Position numbers and translations under genes: made by a program
NCBI GenBank assembly: GCA_036004445.1
Contig: DASYRL010000067.1
Location: forward strand, 1 to 64,000
Length of the DNA stretch: 64,000 bases
Source of the DNA: DASXUC01 sp036004445
GTDB taxonomy: Bacteria > Sysuimicrobiota > Sysuimicrobiia > Sysuimicrobiales > Kaftiobacteriaceae
Reading direction: 5' to 3'
Part shown: in pieces, positions 17,441-24,977 of the stretch
Layout: every line of letters begins with the position of its first letter
Numbering within the stretch: the stretch's first letter is position 1
The notes under the pieces: model-generated
Told to the model about the DNA's origin: nothing
Database searches by the model: none
Seen by the model: the letters and a program-made list of their open reading frames with translations, nothing else

Positions 17441-17596
17441 CTAGTGACTGCCTTCGTGCGCGTCCTTGAGGACGTCTTCCCGCGTAATGTCCCTGCCGTG
17501 CTCTTTCTTCATGTGCTCCTGGGCCTTGCGGACGAGCTCGTCATCCGAATCGGCATGAACCGTATGGCCCATGGCGCACGCCCAATGTCTGTGCAT
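17441..17596 (-). CDS. DUF1059-family small protein
   Basis: A 51-residue soluble protein starting MHRHWACAMGHTVHADSDDE, with the HMKKEHGRDIT segment typical of DUF1059. The family is common in bacteria and archaea with unknown function; here only C7 of the usual Cys residues remains. ATG 17596 was chosen because GGAGGTGG lies just upstream (plus-strand 17601-17608). The frame stays open upstream to 17668, but that part lacks family similarity. Confidence 0.75.
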   Translation of the reverse strand: MHRHWACAMGHTVHADSDDELVRKAQEHMKKEHGRDITREDVLKDAHEGSH

Positions 17597-17737
17597 CTGA
17601 CCACCTCCATCCGAGAATACGCGTACCATCGTATTGTTGCCGAGCTCGCCGGCCGGCGACTGTAACACGGCTTACACTTTTTGAACCTGGCCGCCGGCGG
17701 CTGAGGCCTTCACCAGGTAACGCGGCCCCACATCTCT

Positions 17738-17857
17738 ATGACCGCCTTCGACGTTCGAGCTGCCCGGCGCTGCCCTTGCGATCAGCTTCTTCTGGCGGGC
17801 GTGGTCGGAGGCCTGCTCGCCACCATGTTCGCCGGGTACGTCTTCTTCCGAAGGTAA
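17738..17857 (+). CDS. Small single-span membrane protein
   Basis: A 39-residue frame beginning MTAFDVRAARRCPCDQ and ending in one hydrophobic helix (LLLAGVVGGLLATMFAGYVF) capped by FFRR. The CPC motif before the helix could bind metal or be acylated. No clear Shine-Dalgarno is visible. The helix and clean end argue for a real gene, but its small size keeps confidence low. Confidence 0.35.
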   Translation: MTAFDVRAARRCPCDQLLLAGVVGGLLATMFAGYVFFRR

Positions 17858-18155
17858 GCGCGCTGACAGCCGGCACGGCCCGTCGCGGGGACAATGGTGT
17901 CCGAATCACGGTGGAAGGAGGCGACGGCATGCCCGATCGCGTCCGACCAGGCATTCGCGCCGCGCGTGGGGCTGGTGCATGTGCCCAAGCTGGAGAAGGC
18001 TAGCGGGGATGATCCGGAGAGGCTGTCGTGCTGTGTGGAGTGACAGGAGTGAGAGGCGATACGCGTGCATAGTCGCTGCGATTGCTCTCCTCGGCATCCT
18101 GTCCCTCGCAGCGGCCGGGCACGGCGCGTGAGGACTGGCAACACCGTAAGACCGC
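17858..18155. other. Gap with only weak small frames
   Basis: About 300 bp with no recognisable gene. A 40-codon frame at 18009-18131 (+) starts MIRRGCRAVW and ends in a hydrophobic stretch IVAAIALLGILSLAAAGHGA; it could be a tiny membrane or secreted peptide. A 23-codon frame follows a GGAGG at about 17920. Neither has a detectable family. The region may be decayed coding sequence. Confidence 0.3.
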
Positions 18156-18758
18156 CTAGCGCGATGGCGGAGGCGAGAACCGGATCAACTCCTCCGCGAA
18201 CGTCTGCATCTGCTCAAAGGTCAGCAGGCCGGCGTGCTTGCGCAGAATCCGGCCGTCCGCGGTGATGAACACCGTGGTCGGCATGCCGAGGATCTGGTAT
18301 GTGTCGGTGATGTCCTCGTCGAACACCGTCCCCGCCGGATAGCGGATGCCCAGGGTCCGGAGCAGCGCCTGTCCCTCCTCGCGGGTGCCCAATCCCGTGT
18401 AGGGCCCGACGTCGATGCTGATCAGCACGAACCGATCTCCGGCCTGGTCGGCCAGCCGCTGCAGGTCAGGCATCTCGGCGCGGCACGGCGGGCACAGGCC
18501 GGCGAAGAAGTTGACGACGACGGGCTTTCCCCGCGCCCACACCTGAGAGAGTCGAACGACGTTTCCCCCGACGGCCTCGGCGCCCTGGTACATTCGAATC
18601 TCGATGTCCGGCGCCCGGGGGAGGGGTTGTCCGGCCGGCGCAGAGGGGGGTGGCCCCTCCGTACGCGGAGGGCCGATGAGGCGGATGACCCCGACGGCGA
18701 CGAGAAAGCTGCCGGCGAGGAGCAGCAGCCAGAGAATGAGGCGACGCTGTGCGGACAT
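18156..18758 (-). CDS. TlpA/ResA-type membrane-anchored thioredoxin
   Basis: A 200-residue protein with an N-terminal signal anchor (LILWLLLLAGSFLVAVGVI) and a periplasmic or extracytoplasmic thioredoxin domain. VVVNFFAGLCPPCRAEMP carries the CPPC active site near residue 107, and GMPTTVFI provides the cis-Pro loop near 165. Such proteins reduce disulfides, for example during cytochrome c maturation. No ccm or ccs genes are nearby. It is divergent from the selenocysteine glutaredoxin gene, with a 72-bp gap. Confidence 0.88.
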   Translation of the reverse strand: MSAQRRLILWLLLLAGSFLVAVGVIRLIGPPRTEGPPPSAPAGQPLPRAPDIEIRMYQGAEAVGGNVVRLSQVWARGKPVVVNFFAGLCPPCRAEMPDLQRLADQAGDRFVLISIDVGPYTGLGTREEGQALLRTLGIRYPAGTVFDEDITDTYQILGMPTTVFITADGRILRKHAGLLTFEQMQTFAEELIRFSPPPSR

Positions 18759-18830
18759 GGGAAATAATTCTCCGTCGAACAGAGTATCATCAATCGAGAG
18801 GACGGTTTCAGTAAGACAGGAGACAGATCG

Positions 18831-19064
18831 ATGGCCAAGTCCGTAGTGCTCTACTCACAGCCGGGCTGACTGTTCTGCGGTAAGGTGAAGGAGTTCCTTC
18901 ACCAGAAGGGTGTTGCCTTCGAGGAGAAGGACATCAGCCGCGACGATCGGGCCCTGGATGAACTGCTCGAGAAAGGGTTTCAGGCCACGCCCGTGACCGT
19001 CATCGACGGCGACGCGGTGGTAGGATTCAACAAAGCCAAGCTCGAGGAGCTGCTGGGCCGGTAG
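18831..19064 (+). CDS. Selenocysteine glutaredoxin (UxxC, in-frame TGA)
   Basis: A 77-residue glutaredoxin/NrdH-like protein if TGA 18867-18869 is read as selenocysteine. The active site reads YSQPGU-LFCGKVKEFL, with Sec replacing the first Cys of CxxC. The rest is standard: EEKDISRDD, the cis-Pro motif ATPVTVIDGDAVVGF, and LEELLGR at the end. The frame starts at ATG 18831, 6 bp after AGGAGAC, and runs without other stops to 19064. A perfect hairpin lies 22 nt after the TGA. Without read-through only 12 residues would be made. Glutaredoxin-like selenoproteins with this UxxC site are a known type. It is followed 14 bp later by the CoA-binding protein gene. Confidence 0.88.
18884..18903 (+). 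promoter_or_regulatory. SECIS-like hairpin of the glutaredoxin gene
   Basis: GGTGAAGG-AGTT-CCTTCACC gives a perfect 8-bp stem with a tetraloop whose second base is G. The loop begins 22 nt after the TGA, in the usual bacterial SECIS window. Confidence 0.65.
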
Positions 19065-19078
19065 GGAGGCCGAACGCC

Positions 19079-19498
19079 GTGGATCTGACCTGGGAGTCCG
19101 TGCAAGAGATCCTCGCCCAAACGAAGACGATCGCCGTGGTGGGACTGTCCGATAAGCCGGACCGCCCGAGCAACGAAGTCGCAGGATACATGCAGGCGCA
19201 CGGGTACCGCATCATCCCCGTCAATCCAACCATCAAGGAAGCGTTCGGAGAGCAGGCGTATGCGAGCCTGCGCGATCTGCCCGAGAAGGTCGACGTGGTC
19301 CAGATCTTCCGGCGCGCCGAGGAAGTGCCCCCGATCGTGGACGACGCGATCGCGATCGGTGCCAAGGTCGTCTGGATGCAGCCGGGCGCGGAGAACGAGG
19401 ACGCTGCCGCCAAGGCCGAGGCGGCAGGATTGAAGGCCGTCGTCGGGGCCTGCATGCGCGCAGTGCACCGCGCGCTGAGCGAGCGCCCCAAACACTAA
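19079..19498 (+). CDS. CoA-binding (YccU-like) domain protein
   Basis: A 139-residue Rossmann-fold protein of the CoA_binding_2 family: IAVVGLSDKPDRPSNEVAGY near 18, GYRIIPVNPT near 43, and the conserved tail GLKAVVGACMRAVHRAL with a Cys near 125. The family binds CoA, and some members are CoAlation-linked or regulatory; no enzymatic activity is established. GTG 19079 lies 14 bp after the glutaredoxin stop, so the two genes are probably cotranscribed. This is consistent with a low-molecular-weight-thiol role. Confidence 0.85.
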   Translation: MDLTWESVQEILAQTKTIAVVGLSDKPDRPSNEVAGYMQAHGYRIIPVNPTIKEAFGEQAYASLRDLPEKVDVVQIFRRAEEVPPIVDDAIAIGAKVVWMQPGAENEDAAAKAEAAGLKAVVGACMRAVHRALSERPKH

Positions 19499-19528
19499 CG
19501 GGAACAGGGAACTGGGAACGGGGAACGG
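19499..19528 (+). repeat. Tandem NGGGAAC heptamers (STRR-like)
   Basis: Four 7-bp units (CGGGAAC, AGGGAAC, TGGGAAC, GGGGAAC) plus GG, starting directly after the CoA-binding protein's stop. The sensor kinase frame is open through the array, and no ATG or GTG for the kinase is seen between the array and the first helix. Confidence 0.9.
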
Positions 19529-19571
19529 TAAGACTCACCGCGCAGGAGCGTACCTCGCGGGCCTGGGGACG

Positions 19572-20630
19572 TTGGCAGCTGCAACCGGGCTCCTCGTATC
19601 GCTGCGATCGTACCTCGGACTCGCCACCGTCGCGCTGATCTATCTCCTCGTGGTGTTCGTGAGCGCGCTGCTGTGGGGCCGCGGGCCCAGCCTAACGTCC
19701 GGCATCGCCGCGTTCGTCGCCCTCAACTACTTCTTCACCGTCCCCTTTCACACGTTCGTTGTCGCGTCGACGCAGGACGTCATCACTCTGCTGGTCTTTC
19801 TCTTCGTCGCGGAAATGACCAGCCGGCTGGTTGCGCAGCTGCGCCGCCGCGAAGCCGACGCGCGCCTGCGCCTCGTCCAGGCCGAACTCTTGCGGCAAAG
19901 GGAGGCCGAGGCCGAGGCGCTCCGCAAGACCGACGAGCTGAAATCTGAGCTCCTTGCCGCCGTGTCCCACGACCTGCGCACGCCGCTGTCCTCGATCCGC
20001 GTCGCCGCTACCGCGCTCGACCAGAACGGAGTGCACTGGGGTGACGAGACGCGGCACGAGATGTTGAGGATGATCGACACGGAAGCCGCCCGCCTGTCCC
20101 GGCTGGTCGGCAACCTGCTGGACTTGTCGCGGATCGAAGCGGGCGTGCTGCACCCCCAGAAAGAATGGCGGAGCCTCGATGAGGTGGTGGCGCGGGCCAT
20201 CGATGATCTCGGTGACCGCCTGCGTGAGCATCGCGTTACTGTGCAAATCCCGGAGTCGCTGCCCCTCGTGCCGCTGGACTTCACCCACATTGAAGACGTG
20301 TTCGTCAACCTGCTCGAAAACGCCGTGCGCCACGCCCCGCCTGGAACGGAGATCCGCATTTCCGCGCGCTCGAACGGTTCGGACATGATTGCGCAGGTCG
20401 AAAACGACGGACCGCCGGTCTCCATCGAAGCCGCAGGCGAGGTATTCAACCGATTCTATTCGGCGCGCAGTGCCTACCACGGGACGGGGCTCGGGCTGGC
20501 GATCTGCAAGGGGCTGGTCGAAGCCCACGGCGGCCGCATCTGGGTCGAGCGCCCCGGGGAACGCGGAGCCCGGTTTGCCCTTGCGCTTCCCCTGTCCGGC
20601 GCGTCGTCCGAATCAATCCGGCAGGCCTAG
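19572..20630 (+). CDS. KdpD-like short sensor histidine kinase
   Basis: Membrane histidine kinase of about 352 residues. A DUF4118 module with three or four helices (GLATVALIYLLVVFVSALLW, then ALNYFFTVPFHTF) is followed by a HisKA box AAVSHDLRTPLSSI (phospho-His near residue 138) and an HATPase domain with N box, DGPPVS and GTGLGLAICKGLV. It lacks the KdpD N-terminal and Usp domains. TTG 19572 is the only plausible start codon in frame, but homology and the first helix appear to begin 30-40 bases earlier, so the real start is uncertain. It pairs with the frameshifted regulator 3 bp downstream. Neighbouring K+ transporters suggest control of potassium or osmotic genes. Confidence 0.85.
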   Translation: MAAATGLLVSLRSYLGLATVALIYLLVVFVSALLWGRGPSLTSGIAAFVALNYFFTVPFHTFVVASTQDVITLLVFLFVAEMTSRLVAQLRRREADARLRLVQAELLRQREAEAEALRKTDELKSELLAAVSHDLRTPLSSIRVAATALDQNGVHWGDETRHEMLRMIDTEAARLSRLVGNLLDLSRIEAGVLHPQKEWRSLDEVVARAIDDLGDRLREHRVTVQIPESLPLVPLDFTHIEDVFVNLLENAVRHAPPGTEIRISARSNGSDMIAQVENDGPPVSIEAAGEVFNRFYSARSAYHGTGLGLAICKGLVEAHGGRIWVERPGERGARFALALPLSGASSESIRQA

Positions 20631-20633
20631 TCG

Positions 20634-21316
20634 ATGACGGGCGCGAGGGTTCTTGTCGTCGACGACGAGCCGCAGATCTGCAGAGTCCTGCGGCGAGCGC
20701 TTGAGGCACACGGATACGACGTGCGGACGGTCGGGAGCGGGAGGACGCGCTGGCGACGCTGCGCTGGCATCCGGACATCGTCCTGCTGGACCTGATGCTC
20801 CCCGACGTCGACGGCCTCGACGTGTCCCGGCGCATCCGCGCATTGTCGCCGGTCCCGATCCTCGTACTGTCGGCGCGGGGCGAGGAGCCGATGAAGGTCC
20901 GCGCGCTGGACGAAGGTGTCGATGACTACATCACCAAGCCCTTCGGCACCGACGAGTTGCTGGCCCGGATCCGCGTCGCCCTGCGCCACGCGGCCGGGGA
21001 GCCGGCCGAGCCGGTCGTCGTGGTCGGTGCCCTGCGGGTGGACCTGGACCGGCGAATCGTCACGCTCGGCGGCAAGGACGTGCATCTCACGCCTTCAGAG
21101 TACGAAGTCTTGAGGTATCTTGCCCAACGCGCGGGAAAGGTCATCACCCACCGCACGCTGCTGCAGCACGTCTGGGGCCCGGAGCACGTCACCGACACAC
21201 AATACCTGCACGTCCTGGTGAGCCAGCTGAGACGCAAAATCGAGCCTCACCCCGCGAGGCCACAATATATCCTGACCGAACCGGGAGTGGGCTACCGGTT
21301 TCGCGCGCCGTCCTGA
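20634..21316 (+). pseudogene. KdpE-like OmpR-family response regulator, frameshifted
   Basis: The receiver domain starts at ATG 20634 (RVLVVDDEPQICRVLRR) but the frame breaks at the G-run 20739-20741. One extra G would restore SGEDALATLRWHPDIVLLDL and join it to the intact remainder. That remainder includes the phospho-Asp in LLDLMLP, Lys in YITKPFG, and a winged helix with LTPSEYEVLRYLAQRAGKV. The full protein would be about 227 residues. As written, a shorter product from ATG 20795 would lack the phosphorylation site. This is either a homopolymer sequencing/assembly error or a recent inactivation; the downstream 170 codons are undamaged, which favours error or very recent loss. Confidence 0.75.
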
Positions 21317-21319
21317 CTT

Positions 21320-22735
21320 CTAGCCGATGTAGACCCGTTCCTCGAGATACCGGAAGTACACGGGCCGCGGCCGCCCTACTAACGCGAACCCCACGGCGAG
21401 CAACCCCAACCGGCCTGCCAGCATCGTCAGGGAAAGCAAGATCTTTCCGGTGGTGCTGAGTTCGGGCGTGATCCCCATCGACAGGCCCACGGTGCCCAGC
21501 GCTGACACCACCTCGAACAGGATCTTCAGAAAGTCGGCGTGTTCCGTCGAGGTCATGATCAGCGTGACCACGGTGATCCATGCGGTTGCGACCATGCCGA
21601 TGGCCAGGGCGCGATAGACGGTATCCTGCGGCAGGCGGCGTTTGAACGCTATCGGATCCTGGCCGCCCTTGAGAAGCGCCAGGGCCGCGGCCAGCACGAC
21701 GCCCAGCGTGGTCGTCTTGATCCCGCCACCGGTCCCTCCCGGACCCGTTCCCACGAACATCAGCACAACGATCGCAAAGAGGCTTGTTGCCGTCATCGCG
21801 CCGATGTCGACCGAATTGAACCCGGTCGTCGTCGAGGCCGAGAACGCCTGGAAGCTCGCCGTCAGGATGCGCTGCGACCAGGTAACCCCCGGCAGGTGGC
21901 GTTCTGCGATCAGGACGAGGACCGTTCCACCGAGCAGCAACACCCCGGACACCAGCAAGGTGAGCCGCGTGTGGACGGACAGGCGGGGGTGCCTGACGCC
22001 GGCGAGCGCCTGATACGAGAATTGCAGCAGATCCCGCAGCACGAAGAATCCAATGCCGCCGGCGACCGTCACGATCGCCACCACGATGTTGGCGGTGAGG
22101 CTGTCTCGATATCGGACGAAACTGTCGGCGAACAGGCTAAATCCCGCCGTACAGAAAGCCGAGACCGCGTGGAAGAATCCCAAGGCCAGGGCTTTGGTCA
22201 CCGGAAAGTCCCGCGCGTAGACCAGGCTCAGGCCGATGGTGCCGATGCCTTCGAAGAGCAGCGTGAACAGGAAGACGGTTTTGAGGAACCCCTTCAGCTC
22301 GCCGTAGCGCGCGCCAGCGAGCGATTCCTCGATCGTCAGGCCCGCTCCCGGCGACACCCGTGAGCCCACGACGAAGGCGATTCCAGCGACAAACGCCATG
22401 TACCCGAGCCCGCCGATCTGGAACAGCGCGAGGATGACCCACTGCCCGAACGTGGAGTAGTAGCTGCCGGTATCGACGACGATGAGCCCGGTGGTCGTTA
22501 CCGCCGAGGTCGCGGTGAAGACGGCGTCCACGAACGGCTGCCGGACCCCCTCCGCCGAGGCGATCCGCAGCGTGAGCAGATACGCTCCGAACAGCGTGAG
22601 GACCGTGAACCCCAGCAGCAGCGACTGGGCGGGCGTCATACGGCGTGTCAGTGTCCGCAGCGTTATCGGTCGCCGGGGTACCGCCGGTGGGCGCAGGCTA
22701 CTGACGGTTTCTTGATGGGAGCGTCGAGGTTGCAT
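21320..22735 (-). CDS. TrkH/KtrB-type potassium uptake protein
   Basis: Potassium channel-like subunit of about 471 residues with four M1-P-M2 repeats. Selectivity-filter-like loops are seen at TATSAVTTTGL, AVSAFCTAGFS, AFSASTTTGFNSV and ALGTVGLSMG; each carries the conserved filter Gly. In the third repeat GTGPGGTGGGIKTTT forms the intramembrane gate region. The partner RCK subunit (TrkA/KtrA) is not in the window. ATG 22735 is preferred, since an earlier in-frame start at 22777 adds a poorly conserved leader abutting the palindrome. It is convergent with the response regulator (3-bp gap) and divergent from the first KimA-like gene. Confidence 0.9.
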   Translation of the reverse strand: MQPRRSHQETVSSLRPPAVPRRPITLRTLTRRMTPAQSLLLGFTVLTLFGAYLLTLRIASAEGVRQPFVDAVFTATSAVTTTGLIVVDTGSYYSTFGQWVILALFQIGGLGYMAFVAGIAFVVGSRVSPGAGLTIEESLAGARYGELKGFLKTVFLFTLLFEGIGTIGLSLVYARDFPVTKALALGFFHAVSAFCTAGFSLFADSFVRYRDSLTANIVVAIVTVAGGIGFFVLRDLLQFSYQALAGVRHPRLSVHTRLTLLVSGVLLLGGTVLVLIAERHLPGVTWSQRILTASFQAFSASTTTGFNSVDIGAMTATSLFAIVVLMFVGTGPGGTGGGIKTTTLGVVLAAALALLKGGQDPIAFKRRLPQDTVYRALAIGMVATAWITVVTLIMTSTEHADFLKILFEVVSALGTVGLSMGITPELSTTGKILLSLTMLAGRLGLLAVGFALVGRPRPVYFRYLEERVYIG

Positions 22736-22777
22736 CGTGGACCGGATGGCCGAAAAACACCATAGCAAGAAGGCCAT

Positions 22778-22801
22778 TAGGAAATCCTTAAGGATTTCCT
22801 A
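22778..22801. promoter_or_regulatory. Perfect 24-bp palindrome between trkH and kimA-like genes
   Basis: TAGGAAATCC-TTAA-GGATTTCCTA is a perfect 24-bp inverted repeat, AT-rich in a GC-rich background. It lies 42 bp upstream of the trkH ATG and 34 bp upstream of the permease ATG. There is no T-run, and symmetry and position fit an operator controlling both divergent K+ transporters. A degenerate version (CCTTTAGGTATTTCTAAGG) lies at 24932-24950, before the second permease. Confidence 0.65.
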
Positions 22802-22835
22802 AGTCCGGTGTTGCTACCGTCAGCAGTTGGGTCAG

Positions 22836-24938
22836 ATGATGTCAGATCGCTTGCTGCAGGCACTCCTGCTCGCCGTGGGGCTGCTGGTCGTGGCCGCCAT
22901 CCAGCGCTGGACTGCCGTCGGCACCGGCGCGGGCGTCGCCATCCTGCTCCTGGTGATCGCTCTCATCCTGCGCGCGATCCTGAGGACCACAGCGGCGTAT
23001 GAGGCGGCGCCGGCCCGGTGGCATCCTCGCCGCTTCTCGCTCCGTCGGCTGCTGCTGGGCTCGCCGCTGCCGACGTATGAGATGCCCCAGCAGACCGTGG
23101 GCAAGTTCGTGGGGCTCGCGGTCTTCGCATCCGACGTCCTCTCGTCGGTCGCCTATTCCACCGAGGAGATCCTGATTGTCCTCGCGGTGGCGGGCACGGC
23201 GTTCTTCGGTCTGTCCATTCCCATCTCGATCGCCATCTCGCTGCTGCTTCTGGTCCTCACGATTTCGTACCGGCAGACGATCTTCGCCTATCCGGGCGGA
23301 GGCGGAGCCTACATCGTGGCGCGGGATAACCTCGGAGAAGGACCTGCGCAGACCGCCGGAGCGGCGTTGCTCACCGACTACATCCTGACGGTCTCGGTGA
23401 GCATCGCATCCGGCGTCGCGCAAATCGCGTCGGCGTTCCCGGTGCTCATCCCCTGGCGGGTGGAGCTCGCGGTTGCGGCCATCCTGTTCATGATGGTGAT
23501 CAACCTCAGGGGGGTCCGGGAATCCGGGACCATCTTTGCCATTCCAACCTACTTCTTCGTCGTGATGATGTTGGTCATGCTCGTGACCGGCTTTTATCAG
23601 CTCCTCACCGGACAGCTGGGTCAGGTCACCGGCGTCGCGCTTGAAACCACCGCCTTCCAGCCGCTGACCGTGTTCCTGGTCCTCCGCGCGTTCAGCAGCG
23701 GGGCGGTCGCCGTCACCGGCACAGAAGCGGTGAGCAACGGGATCACGGCATTCCGCGAGCCGAAGAGCAAGAACGCCGCGGCCACGATGGCCTGGATGAG
23801 CGTGCTCATCGGCACCATGTTCGTGGGAACAACGGTGCTCGCTAACCGCGCCCACGCGGTGCCGGTGGAGCAGGAAACGATCATTTCCGAGCTCGCTCGG
23901 ACCATCTATGGGACCGGCTACCTGCACGTCATCACTCTGGTTGCGACGACGATCATCCTTGTCCTCGCTGCGAACACGGCGTTCGCGGATTTCCCGCGGC
24001 TGGCCGCGCTCCATGCGGGGGACGGCTTCCTACCGCGCCAGCTCACCTACCGGGGCAGCCGGCTCGTGTTCTCCTGGGGTATCGTGGGCCTGGCGATCAT
24101 CGCGTCGCTGCTGGTCGTCCTGTTCCAGGCCAACGTCTCCCGCCTTATCCCGCTGTACGCGATCGGCGTCTTCCTCTCGTTTACGATGTCGCAGACCGGG
24201 ATGGTCCTGCGCTGGCGAAAGGTCGGCCGCCTCGCCCCGGGCGAGGAGATCCAGACCAAAGGGTCGATTCTCCGCTTCGATCCCCGTTGGCGGTTCAAGC
24301 AGGCGCTCAACGCCTTCGGCGCGGTGCTGACCTCGGCGGTCATCGTGGTCCTCGCGGTCACCAAGTTCGCGCAGGGGGCCTGGATCATCATCATCCTGAT
24401 CCCGACGCTGGTCGGGATTTTCTTCCGCATCCACCGGCACTATCAGGACGTGCGCCGGCGGCTGAGCGTCAGCGGAGTCGCGGAGCCTCCGCCGACCGTA
24501 CCCGTCATCAACCTCGTGCTCATTTCAGACGTCCATGCCGCGGCGCTGCGGCAGGTCCAATTCGTCCGGTCGCTGGGATTCCGCTGGACGGCGGTGCACG
24601 TTGCCATCGACGAGGAGAAGGCGGCGGAGGTCAAGCACAAGTGGGACCGGTTTTTCCCGGACGACGAACTGGTCATCCTGGCGTCCCCGCTGCGGGATCT
24701 CGTGGGGCCAATCCGGACGTACGTCGAGCGGCTGCGACTGACCCATCCCCGGGCGTTCATTCACGTCATTGTGGCCCAGATCCTCATGGACAACATGGTC
24801 GAGCAGGTCTTGCATCAGAACACCACGGTGATCTTCAAGCTGGCCCTGCAGGAGATCCCGATGGTCGCCGTCACGGACGTTGCATTTCCCCTCTATCCCG
24901 AGCCTCCGCAAGGCGTCGTCGACGTCGAGCACCTTTAG
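22836..24938 (+). CDS. KimA-like APC-superfamily potassium permease (copy 1)
   Basis: About 700 residues. Two N-terminal helices precede the APC core, which starts at PQQTVGKFVGLAVFASDVLS. Typical motifs are SSVAYSTEEIL, YPGGGGAYIVARDNLG (near 150), INLRGVRESGTIFAIPTYFF and NTAFADFPRLAALHAGDGFL. After 12 helices a cytosolic domain of about 150 residues (VINLVLISDVHAAALRQVQF) resembles the UspA-like C-terminal part of KimA. KimA imports K+ with protons and is controlled by c-di-AMP in Firmicutes. No ydaO riboswitch is visible here; the palindrome upstream is the likely control site. ATG 22836 was chosen over TTG 22827. Amino-acid transport is the alternative. Confidence 0.8.
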   Translation: MMSDRLLQALLLAVGLLVVAAIQRWTAVGTGAGVAILLLVIALILRAILRTTAAYEAAPARWHPRRFSLRRLLLGSPLPTYEMPQQTVGKFVGLAVFASDVLSSVAYSTEEILIVLAVAGTAFFGLSIPISIAISLLLLVLTISYRQTIFAYPGGGGAYIVARDNLGEGPAQTAGAALLTDYILTVSVSIASGVAQIASAFPVLIPWRVELAVAAILFMMVINLRGVRESGTIFAIPTYFFVVMMLVMLVTGFYQLLTGQLGQVTGVALETTAFQPLTVFLVLRAFSSGAVAVTGTEAVSNGITAFREPKSKNAAATMAWMSVLIGTMFVGTTVLANRAHAVPVEQETIISELARTIYGTGYLHVITLVATTIILVLAANTAFADFPRLAALHAGDGFLPRQLTYRGSRLVFSWGIVGLAIIASLLVVLFQANVSRLIPLYAIGVFLSFTMSQTGMVLRWRKVGRLAPGEEIQTKGSILRFDPRWRFKQALNAFGAVLTSAVIVVLAVTKFAQGAWIIIILIPTLVGIFFRIHRHYQDVRRRLSVSGVAEPPPTVPVINLVLISDVHAAALRQVQFVRSLGFRWTAVHVAIDEEKAAEVKHKWDRFFPDDELVILASPLRDLVGPIRTYVERLRLTHPRAFIHVIVAQILMDNMVEQVLHQNTTVIFKLALQEIPMVAVTDVAFPLYPEPPQGVVDVEHL

Positions 24939-24977
24939 GTATTTCTAAGGCGTCCGTCTTGTGCCAGACTGGACCCC

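Noticed and set aside
22752..22835. ydaO/c-di-AMP riboswitch before the KimA-like gene
   Set aside because: The divergent gap is too short and lacks conserved ydaO blocks; only the palindrome is present.
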